NCBI RefSeq assembly: GCF_004332155.1
Contig: NZ_SJDV01000006.1
Span: 1-64,000 of the forward strand
Length of the DNA stretch: 64,000 nucleotides
Source: Gramella sp. KN1008
GTDB lineage: Bacteria > Bacteroidota > Bacteroidia > Flavobacteriales > Flavobacteriaceae
Direction of reading: 5' to 3'
The notes under the pieces: generated by a model
Database searches by the model: none
Seen by the model: only the letters and a program-made list of their open reading frames with translations
Told to the model about the DNA's origin: nothing
Part shown: piece by piece, positions 42,043-51,372 of the stretch
Numbering within the stretch: the first letter of the stretch is position 1
Layout: every line of letters starts with the position of its first letter
Program-made: the position numbers and the translations under genes

Positions 42043-42315
42043 ATGGGGCAGATGAGAAGCATATTTCTTGTTATAATACTTAGTCTGGGTATTTCCATGT
42101 CTTCCTTTGCTCAGAAGGAGCCACCCCCTCCCCAGGATAAAAGACATATTAGCGGTCCTCCCTGTGATCCCGGTGATCAAAGCGGGAATCCAAACCGTCC
42201 CGGCGTCCCTCCTCCGGTAGGACTGTGTCTTCCTATAGATGACTATGTTTACGTTTTAATGATGGTAGGGGTAATGTATGGCTGTTATAAACTTAGAAAG
42301 TTTGAACTTGATTAG
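42043..42315 (+). CDS. Small secreted protein with C-terminal PID-CTERM-like sorting helix
   Basis: A 90-aa protein. Signal peptide (MRSIFLVIILSLGISMSSFAQ), a Pro-rich linker with PPPP and PPP runs, then LPIDDYVYVLMMVGVMYGCYKLRK. That ending (PID motif, one hydrophobic helix, basic tail) matches the PID-CTERM sorting domain of Bacteroidota as I recall it. It is so short that the sorting signal makes up most of the protein. Start ATG at 42043 or the in-frame ATG at 42052. Its stop codon overlaps that of ribE on the other strand by 3 bases. Confidence 0.6.
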   Translation: MGQMRSIFLVIILSLGISMSSFAQKEPPPPQDKRHISGPPCDPGDQSGNPNRPGVPPPVGLCLPIDDYVYVLMMVGVMYGCYKLRKFELD

Positions 42316-42899
42316 GACAAGTCAGTAAGGCGTTTCACATATTTCCCAATCACATCGAACTCCAGGTTCACGGTATCTCCAACCTTTAGATCTTTAAAGG
42401 TGGTATGTTCATACGTATAGGGGATAATAGCCACGCTGAATTTATTCTTCTGTGAATTCACTACTGTAAGGCTCACCCCGTTAATAGTTATGGAGCCTTT
42501 TTCAATTGTAATGTTTCCTATTTCAGGATCATATTCAAAAGAATAGGCCCAACTTCCGTCAGCTTCTTTTTTATAAGTACAGGTAGCGGTCTGATCAACA
42601 TGTCCCTGTACAATATGTCCGTCCAGTCGGTCGCCTAGCTTCATCCCTCTTTCCAGGTTAATCCGGTCTCCGGTTTTAAGTTTACCAAGATTTGTTTTTT
42701 CCAGCGTTTCCTTAACAGCGGTCACAGTATATTCCTCGCCATCTATAGCCACCACGGTGAGACACACACCATTATGGGCTACACTCTGATCTATTTTAAG
42801 TTCGGGAGTCATATCTGCTTTTACATATATATTCAGATTACTTCCTGCTTTTTCCAGTTTTGTGATTTTTCCTGTTTCTTCGACTATTCCTGTGAACAT
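42312..42899 (-). CDS. ribE: Riboflavin synthase, alpha subunit
   Basis: A 195-aa protein with the two homologous lumazine-binding halves: MFTGIVEETGKI ... NGVCLTV ... GDRINLE, and later GHIVQGHVDQ ... NGVSLTV ... GDTVNLEFD. It joins two molecules of 6,7-dimethyl-8-ribityllumazine into riboflavin plus the pyrimidine by-product. The usual length is 200-215 aa, so this is complete. It is divergent from pdxA, with only 62 bp between starts, and converges with the 90-aa gene. Confidence 0.95.
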   Translation of the reverse strand: MFTGIVEETGKITKLEKAGSNLNIYVKADMTPELKIDQSVAHNGVCLTVVAIDGEEYTVTAVKETLEKTNLGKLKTGDRINLERGMKLGDRLDGHIVQGHVDQTATCTYKKEADGSWAYSFEYDPEIGNITIEKGSITINGVSLTVVNSQKNKFSVAIIPYTYEHTTFKDLKVGDTVNLEFDVIGKYVKRLTDLS

Positions 42900-42918
42900 T
42901 CTTTTCTATAATAATGGT

Positions 42919-42926
42919 TACATTTG
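42919..42926 (+). promoter_or_regulatory. -7 box for pdxA
   Basis: TACATTTG fits TAnnTTTG. It overlaps an upstream in-frame ATG (42914), so translation must begin further down; ATG 42962 is chosen for this reason. Confidence 0.5.
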
Positions 42927-42961
42927 TAGGTAAAATTAAAAATAATATATCGGGAAACTTT

Positions 42962-44008
42962 ATGAAACATGCTGAAATGATCAAATTGGGGATTAGCATT
43001 GGAGATCTGAACGGGATCGGAAGTGAGATTGTGCTCAGGACCTTTGATGATGCCAGAATGCTCGACTTTTGTACCCCGATTATCTTTGCTTCTTCAAAAA
43101 TCGTCAACTTCTTAAAGAAACATTATAAGCTTTCCCTGCATTTTCAGGGTATAGACGATCCTTCCAAGGCTATAGACGGAAAGATAAATGTAATGAACGT
43201 TTGGAAGGAGAATGTAAAGATCAATTTTGGAGAAGAAGATACTGTGGTTGGTGAATATGCTTTCAAATCTCTTGAAGCAGCTACACAGGCTTTGAAGAAC
43301 GATGATATTGATGTGCTGGTGACCGCCCCTATTAATAAACACACGATCCAGTCAGATAAATTCAATTTTCCCGGCCATACCGATTACCTGGCAAAGGAAT
43401 TGGGAGGCGATAGCCTGATGTTTATGATCACTGATAATCTGAAGATAGGCTTGCTTACAGACCATGTTGCACTGAAGGATATAGCTTCTGTGATCACTCC
43501 TGAACTTATTGAAAAAAAGATCGGAATCATACAGCAAACCCTTAAACAGGATTTCAGGGTGGAAAAACCCAAGATCGCTGTACTTGGCATTAATCCTCAT
43601 AGTGGGGATAATGGGGTTATTGGTAAGGAGGATGAAGAAATTCTGAAGCCGGCTATTCAGAAGATAAGGGATAGGGGTGAACTTGTTTTTGGTCCGTATT
43701 CGGCTGATAGTTTTTTTGGCTCCAAGAATTATCAGAATTTTGATGCTGTTGTGGCTTCCTATCATGATCAGGGTCTCATTCCCTTTAAGACTCTTTCCTT
43801 TGGGAGAGGGGTTAATTTTACTGCAGGTCTCAGCAAGGTACGCACCTCACCAGATCATGGTACGGCTTTCGAAATTGCCGGAAAGAATGAAGCCAATATT
43901 AATTCCTTCAAGGAAGCGGTTTTCAAAGCGATTGAGATCTTTAAAGCCAGGGAGGAATATAAGGAACTGACCGAAAATCCATTGAAGAAACAAGGCAGGA
44001 AGATATAA
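42962..44008 (+). CDS. pdxA: 4-hydroxythreonine-4-phosphate dehydrogenase
   Basis: A 348-aa protein from ATG 42962 (MKHAEMIKLGISIGDLNGIG); ATG 42977 is also possible. PdxA features: GISIGDLNGIGSEI at the start, TAPINKHTI, the metal-site motif FPGHTDYLA, GINPHSGDNG, and SYHDQGLIPFKTLSFG with GTAFEIAGK near the end. It oxidises 4-hydroxy-L-threonine 4-phosphate with NAD in pyridoxal-5-phosphate synthesis. It is divergent from ribE, and the DUF177 gene follows after about 95 bp with its own promoter. Confidence 0.95.
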   Translation: MKHAEMIKLGISIGDLNGIGSEIVLRTFDDARMLDFCTPIIFASSKIVNFLKKHYKLSLHFQGIDDPSKAIDGKINVMNVWKENVKINFGEEDTVVGEYAFKSLEAATQALKNDDIDVLVTAPINKHTIQSDKFNFPGHTDYLAKELGGDSLMFMITDNLKIGLLTDHVALKDIASVITPELIEKKIGIIQQTLKQDFRVEKPKIAVLGINPHSGDNGVIGKEDEEILKPAIQKIRDRGELVFGPYSADSFFGSKNYQNFDAVVASYHDQGLIPFKTLSFGRGVNFTAGLSKVRTSPDHGTAFEIAGKNEANINSFKEAVFKAIEIFKAREEYKELTENPLKKQGRKI

Positions 44009-44051
44009 ACAAAAAATTGTTTATAAAAAGGTCATAATTCATTAATTTTTA

Positions 44052-44059
44052 TATCTTTG
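44052..44059 (+). promoter_or_regulatory. Promoter -7 box of the DUF177-rpmF operon
   Basis: TATCTTTG followed by C, a typical Bacteroidota -7 element, 45 bp before the DUF177 start. Confidence 0.6.
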
Positions 44060-44103
44060 CACCCGCCTTTACGGAAACGGAAGGCACTCAAAACTGAGGA
44101 GAG

Positions 44104-44637
44104 ATGAGGAATTTAGAAGAGTTTACAATTCCTTTTAAGGGATTAAAGCTTGGGAAACACCAGTTTGAGTATGAGTTAGATAACAGGTTCTTTGAACATT
44201 TTGAGTACGACGAATTCAATAGCGCTGATGTAAAGATCGACCTGCTGTTCGAAAAGAAAACCACCATGATGGAGTTGACTTTCAGGGCGACAGGAACAGT
44301 GAATGTGAACTGTGATCTTACCAATGAACCATTTGATCAACCAATAGACAATAAGTTATTTCTGGTGATCAAGTTTGGAGATGAATTCAACGATGAAGAT
44401 GAAGACCTGCTCATCATACCGCATGGAGAATATGAAGTAAATATCCAGCAGTATATATATGAGCTGGTGGTGCTTTCAGTGCCTGCTAAACGTATTCATC
44501 CGGGAGTTGAAGACGGCACATTGAAATCTGAAGTGCTCGACAAGCTCGAAGAGCTTAGTTTGAAAAATCAGAAAAAGAAAAAAGAGGATGAAACAGATCC
44601 TCGCTGGGACAAATTAAAAAATTTACTAAACGAATAA
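44104..44637 (+). CDS. YceD/DUF177 family protein
   Basis: A 177-aa protein of the DUF177 family, linked by conserved position to rpmF and in some bacteria and plants to 23S rRNA processing. Recognised by TGTVNVNCDLTNEPFDQPI (the CDLT-x-E-P-F core), an acidic central stretch (FNDEDEDLLII) and the C-terminal KKKKEDETDPRWDKLKNLL motif with the invariant DPRWxxL. It lies 13 bp before rpmF and is probably cotranscribed. The usual two-Cys motif is reduced to a single Cys. Confidence 0.9.
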   Translation: MRNLEEFTIPFKGLKLGKHQFEYELDNRFFEHFEYDEFNSADVKIDLLFEKKTTMMELTFRATGTVNVNCDLTNEPFDQPIDNKLFLVIKFGDEFNDEDEDLLIIPHGEYEVNIQQYIYELVVLSVPAKRIHPGVEDGTLKSEVLDKLEELSLKNQKKKKEDETDPRWDKLKNLLNE

Positions 44638-44650
44638 TTAAGAGGAAGCC

Positions 44651-44848
44651 ATGGCACATCCAAAGAGAAAAATCTCTAAAACCAGAAGAGATAAAAGAAG
44701 AACACATTATAAAGCTTCAGCTCCAAAAGTGGCTGTAGATTCTGTAACAGGTGAAGCGCACCTATACCACAGAGCTCACTGGCACGAAGGTAAACTTTAT
44801 TATCGTGGCCAGGTATTAATTGATAATACCGAAGAGATAGAGGCTTAA
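44651..44848 (+). CDS. rpmF: 50S ribosomal protein L32
   Basis: A 65-aa basic protein beginning [20 protein letters not shown], the invariant L32 start, and ending with the Bacteroidota tail [20 protein letters not shown]. It is the Cys-less (non-zinc) form. An A+G-rich leader precedes the ATG. It is followed by an intrinsic terminator and then fabH, the common DUF177-rpmF-fabH order. Confidence 0.97.
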   Translation: MAHPKRKISKTRRDKRRTHYKASAPKVAVDSVTGEAHLYHRAHWHEGKLYYRGQVLIDNTEEIEA

Positions 44849-44881
44849 TTTTTAGGATTAGAGCTTTACGAAAAGATAGAG

Positions 44882-44907
44882 AACTCTCACATAGTGGGAG
44901 TTTTTTG
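44882..44907 (+). terminator. Terminator after rpmF
   Basis: AACTCTCA (44882-44889) pairs with TGGGAGTT (44895-44902) over 8 bp with one G-T pair, loop CATAG, followed by a T run. Confidence 0.75.
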
Positions 44908-45030
44908 TTTTTAGTTGAATAAGTCCTAAAAAGACCTTAATTTGCACGCCGGTTAGAATTAATTTTAGTAATTTTCTCTGATTTTTTCTACCGATTTAGG
45001 ACCGGTGAGAGGTGAATTAAATCCAGTTTT

Positions 45031-46029
45031 ATGAGTAAAATCACGGCAGCAATTACAGCTGTAGGGGGCTATGTACCCGAAGATGTTTTAACCAACAAGA
45101 TGTTGGAAGAAATGGTGGACACGACAGATGAATGGATAACCACCAGAACCGGAATTAAGGAAAGACACATCCTCAAAGATCCAGCCAAAGGTACTTCTTA
45201 CCTTGCCATCCAGGCCGCAAAAGAGATTCTTCGAAAAACCAACCTGGATCCAAAAGAAATAGATCTTATTATCATGGCAACTGCCACACCCGATATGCCC
45301 GTGGCTTCCACAGGTGTATATGTGGCAACCGAAATTGGAGCAACGAACGCATTTTCCTATGATCTGCAGGCCGCTTGCTCCAGCTTTTTATACGGAATGT
45401 CCACAGGAGCTGCCTATATAGAAGCCGGGCGATATAAAAAGGTGCTCGTAATAGGCGCCGATAAAATGTCATCTATCATTGATTATTCTGACCGTACCAC
45501 CTGTATCATTTTTGGTGATGGGGCCGGCGCGGTCTTGATGGAGCCAAACACCGAAGGTCTGGGACTTCAGGATGAGATATTGAGAAGTGATGCTGTTGGA
45601 AGAGAATCTCTGAAGATACAGGCTGGAGGATCTCTTACACCTCCAACGGAAGAAACTGTAGCTAAGAAATTGCATTTTGTGCAACAGGATGGAAAGACAG
45701 TTTTTAAGTTTGCTGTGTCCAATATGGCCGGAGTTAGCGAACAGATCATGAAGCGAAACGAGCTAACCAATGAAGATGTGGACTGGCTGGTAGCCCATCA
45801 GGCTAACAAGCGTATCATAGATGCGACTGCAAACAGGATGGGACTTAATGACGAAAAAAAGGTTCTTATGAATATTCAACGATATGGTAATACCACTTCG
45901 GCAACCTTACCATTATTGCTAAGCGATTACGAAAAAGACTTTAAAAAAGGAGATAATTTAATATTTGCCTCTTTCGGAGGTGGCTTCACATGGGGAGCTG
46001 CTTACCTTAAATGGGCCTATAACTCATAA
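45031..46029 (+). CDS. fabH: 3-oxoacyl-ACP synthase III
   Basis: A 332-aa ketoacyl-ACP synthase III. Catalytic Cys C116 in [12 protein letters not shown], His in VAHQANKRI and Asn in [15 protein letters not shown]. The [17 protein letters not shown]-terminal motif is diagnostic. It condenses acetyl-CoA with malonyl-ACP to start fatty-acid synthesis. It is followed within 20 bp by accB and then accC, so the three form an initiation block. Confidence 0.96.
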   Translation: MSKITAAITAVGGYVPEDVLTNKMLEEMVDTTDEWITTRTGIKERHILKDPAKGTSYLAIQAAKEILRKTNLDPKEIDLIIMATATPDMPVASTGVYVATEIGATNAFSYDLQAACSSFLYGMSTGAAYIEAGRYKKVLVIGADKMSSIIDYSDRTTCIIFGDGAGAVLMEPNTEGLGLQDEILRSDAVGRESLKIQAGGSLTPPTEETVAKKLHFVQQDGKTVFKFAVSNMAGVSEQIMKRNELTNEDVDWLVAHQANKRIIDATANRMGLNDEKKVLMNIQRYGNTTSATLPLLLSDYEKDFKKGDNLIFASFGGGFTWGAAYLKWAYNS

Positions 46030-46048
46030 AAAACCAACACCAAATATT

Positions 46049-46558
46049 ATGGATTTAAAGGAAATTCAGAATCTGATAAAATTTGTCGCCAAATCTGGTG
46101 CAAGTGAGGTAAAACTGGAAACTGGTGATGTGAAAATCACAATAAAAACAGGTTCAGACGAAAAAGAAACAACCATAGTACAACAGGTTCCTGTAGGTCA
46201 GCAAATGCCACAGCAAATGGCCGCTCAACCGCAGCAACAAGCTCCTGCTCCACAACCACAGCAAGAAAGTTCCAGTTCTCAAAAAGAGTCAAAAGATTCT
46301 TCTGAAGACGATTCTAAATATATCACAGTAAAATCTCCGATCATTGGGACTTTCTACAGAAAACCTTCACCAGACAAGCCTGCTTTTGTGGAAACAGGCG
46401 ACACTGTTAAGGCGGGTGATGTACTGTGCGTAATTGAAGCGATGAAACTTTTCAATGAAATTGAAAGTGAAGTATCTGGTAAGATCGTGAAAGTGCTGGT
46501 AGAAGATTCTTCTCCTGTAGAATTCGATCAGCCTTTATTCTTAGTTGATCCATCATAA
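46049..46558 (+). CDS. accB: Biotin carboxyl carrier protein of acetyl-CoA carboxylase
   Basis: A 169-aa protein. The ATG at 46049 ([17 protein letters not shown]) is chosen over an upstream frame that would overlap fabH. It has the N-terminal AccB helix region, a Gln/Ala/Pro-rich linker (about 60-85) and the C-terminal biotinyl domain with [11 protein letters not shown]; the Lys in EAMK carries biotin. It works with AccC (next gene) and the carboxyltransferase subunits, which are not in this window. Confidence 0.95.
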   Translation: MDLKEIQNLIKFVAKSGASEVKLETGDVKITIKTGSDEKETTIVQQVPVGQQMPQQMAAQPQQQAPAPQPQQESSSSQKESKDSSEDDSKYITVKSPIIGTFYRKPSPDKPAFVETGDTVKAGDVLCVIEAMKLFNEIESEVSGKIVKVLVEDSSPVEFDQPLFLVDPS

Positions 46559-46621
46559 TTTACTGCCCGTTTTAACCACTGAAAGCCCTTTTTGGGCTTC
46601 AGAACTTTAAAAGCATTAGGT

Positions 46622-47971
46622 ATGTTTAAAAAAATATTGATTGCAAACAGAGGTGAGATCGCATTGCGTGTAATTCGCACCTGTAAGGAAATGGGTATAA
46701 AAACGGTGGCGGTATATTCAACGGCAGATGCTGAAAGTCTGCACGTGAGATTTGCCGATGAGGCCGTTTGTATTGGACCACCCCCAAGTAACCTTTCTTA
46801 TTTAAAGATTTCTAATATAATAGCAGCAGCTGAAATTACTAATGCTGATGCCATACACCCGGGATACGGATTCCTCTCGGAAAATGCCAAGTTTTCTAAG
46901 ATCTGTGAAGAACACGATATTAAATTTATCGGGGCATCTCCTGAAATGATTTCGAAAATGGGAGATAAGGCTACTGCAAAAGCAACCATGAGAGCTGCAG
47001 GAGTACCTTGCGTTCCTGGTTCTGAAGGTATCCTTAAAGATTATAAAGAATGTCTTTCCCTGGCCAAGGAAATAGGTTTTCCTGTTATGCTTAAAGCTAC
47101 TGCCGGTGGTGGTGGTAAAGGGATGCGAGCCGTATGGAAAGAAGAAGATCTTGAGGCCGCATGGGAATCTGCCAGAAAAGAAGCTGAAGCCGCTTTTGGA
47201 AACGACGGGATGTATATGGAAAAGCTAATTGAAGAGCCTCGCCATATTGAGATACAGATAGTGGGAGACAGCAGTGGAAAAGCCTGCCATCTTTCAGAAA
47301 GAGATTGTTCTATTCAGCGTCGCCACCAGAAACTTACCGAAGAGACACCTTCTCCGTTCATGACCGATACGCTGCGTAAGAAAATGGGAGAAGCCGCTGT
47401 AAAAGCTGCTGAATTCATTAAATATGAAGGTGCCGGAACCGTGGAATTCCTGGTAGATAAGCACAGGAACTTCTACTTTATGGAAATGAATACCCGTATT
47501 CAGGTAGAGCATCCTATCACCGAGCAGGTGATAGATTACGATCTTATTCGTGAACAGATACTGGTAGCTGCCGGTGTACCGATCTCTGGAAAGAATTACG
47601 AACCACAGCTTCACTCTATAGAATGCAGGATCAATGCAGAAGATCCGTATCATGGTTTCAGACCTTCTCCAGGAAAGATCACTAACCTGCATGCGCCGGG
47701 AGGCCATGGGGTGAGAATCGACACCCATGTTTATAGCGGGTATATTATTCCTCCAAACTATGATTCTATGATCGCCAAGCTTATAACTACTGCCCAGACC
47801 AGGGAAGAGGCGATCAACAAGATGAAGCGTGCGCTTGATGAGTTTGTAATCGAAGGAATTAAGACAACGATACCTTTCCATCGTCAGTTGATGGATCATC
47901 CTGATTATATTGAAGGAAACTATACTACAAAGTTCATGGAAGATTTCAAGATGAAACCCATGGAAGAATAG
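46622..47971 (+). CDS. accC: Biotin carboxylase subunit of acetyl-CoA carboxylase
   Basis: A 449-aa protein starting at [17 protein letters not shown] (ATG 46622). A 10-residue upstream extension is open but lacks family support. Family landmarks: [10 protein letters not shown] start, [10 protein letters not shown], the ATP-grasp loop [25 protein letters not shown] and [12 protein letters not shown]. It carboxylates biotin on AccB with ATP and bicarbonate. Length is normal. Confidence 0.96.
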   Translation: MFKKILIANRGEIALRVIRTCKEMGIKTVAVYSTADAESLHVRFADEAVCIGPPPSNLSYLKISNIIAAAEITNADAIHPGYGFLSENAKFSKICEEHDIKFIGASPEMISKMGDKATAKATMRAAGVPCVPGSEGILKDYKECLSLAKEIGFPVMLKATAGGGGKGMRAVWKEEDLEAAWESARKEAEAAFGNDGMYMEKLIEEPRHIEIQIVGDSSGKACHLSERDCSIQRRHQKLTEETPSPFMTDTLRKKMGEAAVKAAEFIKYEGAGTVEFLVDKHRNFYFMEMNTRIQVEHPITEQVIDYDLIREQILVAAGVPISGKNYEPQLHSIECRINAEDPYHGFRPSPGKITNLHAPGGHGVRIDTHVYSGYIIPPNYDSMIAKLITTAQTREEAINKMKRALDEFVIEGIKTTIPFHRQLMDHPDYIEGNYTTKFMEDFKMKPMEE

Positions 47972-47996
47972 TACAAATTCCTAAAACTTTTATAAG

Positions 47997-48030
47997 CCTC
48001 ACAGGTTTCCGTAATCTGTGAGGTTTTTTT
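47997..48030 (+). terminator. Terminator after accC
   Basis: Perfect 8-bp stem CCTCACAG (47997-48004) with CTGTGAGG (48016-48023), then seven T. Confidence 0.85.
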
Positions 48031-48059
48031 GTATTTTCAACCAAAGAAATTACGCAGCT

Positions 48060-49181
48060 ATGAATTTTTCCTTTTGGGAAACCGATTCCTGGATATCCAA
48101 TATTGATTATTGTATCGTTGGAAGTGGGATCACCGGATTAAACTGTGCATTAAGGCTTAAGGCAAAGGAGCCTGAAGCAAGGGTACTTATTCTTGAAAAA
48201 GGAATGCTGCCTGAAGGTGCCAGTACCAAAAATGCCGGTTTTGCATGCTTTGGAAGTATTTCGGAGATCCTGGAAGATCTTAAAACCCACACTGGGGATG
48301 AGGTGGTAAAACTTGTAGAGAAGCGCGTAAAGGGACTGGAATTACTAAGAAATAATCTTGGGGATAAAGAGATTGATTATCATTCTTATGGAGGCTATGA
48401 GCTTTTTGTGCCGGAAGATGAAGAACTTTATGCCGAATGCATTCAGAAATTACCTGAAGTAAACGAACTGCTAAGGCCGGTTTTTAATGATGAGGTCTTT
48501 AGTCTTGCCGAAAATGAATTTGGTTTCAGAAATATTCAGCCTAAACTTATTTACAGTAAATATGAAGGTCAGATCGATACCGGGAAAATGATGAGCGCTT
48601 TATTGAAAAAAATTCACGGCCTCGGAATCCGAATACTGAATAATGTTCTGGTGAAAGAGCTTGCAAATGAAGAAAATCAAATACGGATCAAAACTGATAG
48701 ATTTGATTTCACTGCAAAAAAGGCCATTATTACCACCAATGGTTTTGCTTCGCGACTTGGAATTAGTGAGGTGAAACCGGCAAGGGCCCAGGTGTTGATT
48801 ACGAAACCTTTTAAGAACCTTCCTTTTCAGGGGACTTTTCATTTGGATAAGGGTTATTATTATTTCAGGAATATTGGAAACCGGATCTTATTTGGCGGAG
48901 GAAGAAACCTTGACTTCAAAACTGAGGAAACAGATGAGACCGGCCTAACAGATCTTATTCAGAATAAACTAAAAGAGCTTTTAAAAACCACTATAATTCC
49001 CGATACTGAATTCGAGATAGAACAATCCTGGAGTGGGATAATGGGAGTAGGGACTCAAAAAAAACCAATTATCAGAGAGATTTCTAAAAATGTATATTGC
49101 GGAGTGAGACTTGGAGGAATGGGTGTGGCTATTGGAAGCTTGGTAGGAAGGGAAATCGCAGATCTAGCTTTAAAATCATGA
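48060..49181 (+). CDS. FAD-dependent oxidoreductase (DadA/glycine-oxidase-like)
   Basis: A 373-aa flavoprotein started at MNFSFWETDSW (ATG 48060); the frame opens 42 bp earlier but that part overlaps the accC terminator. Rossmann FAD motif VGSGITGLNCALRLKAK near residues 22-38 ending in LILEKG, a PASTKNAGFAC-like GASTKNAGFA segment typical of the DAO family, and a C-terminal GVRLGGMGVAIGS that closes the FAD site. Substrate unknown (an amino acid or similar). It overlaps mtgA by 4 bp. Confidence 0.85.
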   Translation: MNFSFWETDSWISNIDYCIVGSGITGLNCALRLKAKEPEARVLILEKGMLPEGASTKNAGFACFGSISEILEDLKTHTGDEVVKLVEKRVKGLELLRNNLGDKEIDYHSYGGYELFVPEDEELYAECIQKLPEVNELLRPVFNDEVFSLAENEFGFRNIQPKLIYSKYEGQIDTGKMMSALLKKIHGLGIRILNNVLVKELANEENQIRIKTDRFDFTAKKAIITTNGFASRLGISEVKPARAQVLITKPFKNLPFQGTFHLDKGYYYFRNIGNRILFGGGRNLDFKTEETDETGLTDLIQNKLKELLKTTIIPDTEFEIEQSWSGIMGVGTQKKPIIREISKNVYCGVRLGGMGVAIGSLVGREIADLALKS

Positions 49182-49849
49182 TAAAAAGAATTTTCAGGTT
49201 CATTTTCAAAGTCCTTTTAGGATTATTTCTTTTCAGCATCTTAATAGTAGTGGTTTACAAGTGGGTGCCGGTACCTTTTACTCCTCTCATGGCAATACGT
49301 TATTTTGAAAATCCTGAGGAGAAGATCGAGCATGACTGGGTACCTATAGATGATATTTCAAGACATCTTCAGCTGGCGGTTATCACCAGCGAGGATCAGA
49401 ATTTTGTAAAGCATCAGGGGTTTGATTTTGAAGCTATTCAGAAGGCAATGGAAGATAACAGATCCGGAAGAAAGATTCGGGGGGCGTCTACCATTTCCCA
49501 GCAAACTGCTAAAAATGTCTTTTTATGGCCCGGTAGGACCTGGTTCAGAAAAGGGATGGAAGCCTACTTTACTTTTCTTATCGAAATGCTCTGGAGTAAG
49601 GAAAGGATACTGGAAGTATATTTAAACAGTATTGAAATGGGGAAAGGAGTATATGGAGCTCAGGCAGCAGCCCAGCACTGGTTTGGAAAGAATGCTATTG
49701 ATCTTTCAGCCTATGAATCTGCGGCCATAGCTGCGGTACTTCCGAATCCAAGAGAATACAGAGCGAATCCCGCTTCCAGTTTTATTCAGAGAAGAAAGAA
49801 CTGGATCGTTGGACAGATGCAGAATTATGGCAGATTCAGTCTTGAATAA
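49178..49849 (+). CDS. mtgA: Monofunctional biosynthetic peptidoglycan transglycosylase
   Basis: A 223-aa protein from ATG 49178 (MIKRIFRFIFKV), overlapping the previous stop by 4 bp. One N-terminal membrane helix (LLGLFLFSILIVVVYKW), then a GT51 domain: catalytic Glu in ITSEDQNFVKHQGFD, second motif RGASTISQQTAKNVFLWPGR, then RILEVYLNSIEMGKGVYGAQAAA. No transpeptidase domain follows, so it is monofunctional. It polymerises lipid II glycan strands. Confidence 0.93.
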   Translation: MIKRIFRFIFKVLLGLFLFSILIVVVYKWVPVPFTPLMAIRYFENPEEKIEHDWVPIDDISRHLQLAVITSEDQNFVKHQGFDFEAIQKAMEDNRSGRKIRGASTISQQTAKNVFLWPGRTWFRKGMEAYFTFLIEMLWSKERILEVYLNSIEMGKGVYGAQAAAQHWFGKNAIDLSAYESAAIAAVLPNPREYRANPASSFIQRRKNWIVGQMQNYGRFSLE

Positions 49850-49850
49850 T

Positions 49851-50303
49851 ATGAAAGCCGAACGTTTCAATCTGATAAAGGCTTGCCGTAATTTTCTTCA
49901 GCTGAAAATAGATGTGCTTGAGAAAGGCTTGAACGGACTAAAAGAAGACCTGGAGAATGAATCGAAAAGTAGTGCCGGGGATAAATACGAGACGGGTCGT
50001 GAAATGATCAATATTGAGTGGAACAAGCTAAGTGCCCAGCTAAATGAATATGAGAAACTGGGGAATATACTGAAGAGGATAGAAAATCATAAACCTTCAG
50101 GAGAGGTCAGGCTTGGTAGTATTGTCAGGACCCGGCTTGCCAATTATTTCATTTCAATTCCAGCAGGTGAAATTAGTACACAGGATAATAAGTTCTTTGC
50201 GGTTGGAATTCAGGCTCCGGTGGCCCAAAAATTACTTGGGAAGCAGGAAGGGGATCATTTTGAAATGAATGGAAAGACATTCAGGATCAATACGGTTAGC
50301 TAA
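49851..50303 (+). CDS. GreA/GreB-like protein (coiled-coil plus FKBP-like domain)
   Basis: A 150-aa protein started at MKAERFNL (ATG 49851). Its N-terminal half is a coiled-coil hairpin (LKIDVLEKGLNGLKEDLENE, then EWNKLSAQLNEYEKLGNIL) and its C-terminal half a beta-rich domain ending KLLGKQEGDHFEMNGKTFRI, the pattern of the Gre factor C-terminal domain. The order resembles transcript cleavage factors, but the tip acidic residues cannot be confirmed. In databases such proteins are often mislabelled as 3-oxoacyl-ACP synthase. It begins 2 bp after mtgA and converges with the ABC ATPase gene by 8 bp. Confidence 0.6.
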   Translation: MKAERFNLIKACRNFLQLKIDVLEKGLNGLKEDLENESKSSAGDKYETGREMINIEWNKLSAQLNEYEKLGNILKRIENHKPSGEVRLGSIVRTRLANYFISIPAGEISTQDNKFFAVGIQAPVAQKLLGKQEGDHFEMNGKTFRINTVS

Positions 50304-51264
50304 GACGTTTTTCAACTATATCTTCAGCAACTTTGAGTTTGATTCTTGTCTCGGGTGTAATAGCTTCGTGATGCTCTATTAGAATATGATCGCTGTTAAG
50401 AACAGCTTCTATCAAAAAACTTTTTCCTTTAAAATATGATTTCCTTACGATGGCTTCAATTTTAGAGTTGGGGACTATCTTAATCTCATGCGGATAAAGT
50501 ATCACTCTTTTCCTGCTGGAACTATTCTTATTAAGATTCTTAAACATGATGTGGTTCACATCACCAAAAAGAGAGGCGGTGTATTTATTGGGCGGAGCCT
50601 TGTAAAGATCCTGAGGAGTCCCATCTGCATAGATATTCCCATTCTTGAGCACGAAGGTACGATCGGCAAAAGAGAGCGCATCGGTACTGTCATGTGTGGC
50701 TATAAAGCAGGTAATGTTTCTTTCTTTTAAATATGAGAATAGTCTTCTTCTGAGGTTGTTTTTGCGAAAATGGTCAATATGGCTAAATGGTTCGTCCAGC
50801 AAGAGGATTTCGGGTTCTTTGGCCAGAGCGCGGGCCAGGGCGATCCTTTGTTGCTGTCCGCCACTCAGGAATTTAGCCTTTTTATCAGCTTCATCTTCCA
50901 TTTCTACCACTTCCAGAAGCTCTTTTATTCTTCTTTTCTTCTTGATGGGATATAGATTGCTCAGGTGTTTTCCAACATTTTCAGCTGCGCTGATGGGAAG
51001 CATAAGATCAAAGTCCTGGGCCAGATATTTTATAAAAGGTTCGCCGGGAACCAGGTTATAATTAGGCCCTAGTAATTCCTGACCTTCCCATGTGATTTTT
51101 CCGTCGGTATGCAGAAGTCCGTAAATAAGCTTGAGCAGTGTACTCTTTCCGCAACCGCTTTCACCAATAATGGAAACATTCTGTCCTTTTTCTATCTGGA
51201 AATTTAGATTTTTAAGTACAGGTTCTGTCTCGTAAGCAAAAGATACATTTTGGAGCTTTAGCAT
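50296..51264 (-). CDS. ABC transporter ATP-binding protein
   Basis: A 322-aa ATPase with Walker A GESGCGKSTL (about 34-43), Q-loop region, signature LSGGQQQRIALARALA, Walker B ILLLDEPF and H-loop IATHDSTDA. Residues after about 240 (KRVILYPHEIKIVP) form a C-terminal regulatory extension similar to the TOBE domain of CUT1/PotA-like importers. Substrate cannot be assigned and no permease gene lies beside it. Confidence 0.88.
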   Translation of the reverse strand: MLKLQNVSFAYETEPVLKNLNFQIEKGQNVSIIGESGCGKSTLLKLIYGLLHTDGKITWEGQELLGPNYNLVPGEPFIKYLAQDFDLMLPISAAENVGKHLSNLYPIKKKRRIKELLEVVEMEDEADKKAKFLSGGQQQRIALARALAKEPEILLLDEPFSHIDHFRKNNLRRRLFSYLKERNITCFIATHDSTDALSFADRTFVLKNGNIYADGTPQDLYKAPPNKYTASLFGDVNHIMFKNLNKNSSSRKRVILYPHEIKIVPNSKIEAIVRKSYFKGKSFLIEAVLNSDHILIEHHEAITPETRIKLKVAEDIVEKRLS

Positions 51265-51372
51265 ATCAGGTTAAATTCTTGTTTATAAAATGATAATTTT
51301 AATAGGGTCATTTGAGCTTTTCCCTATCTTTTGAAACAACTTATACATTCAAACTGTTTTTATTTCTTAATG

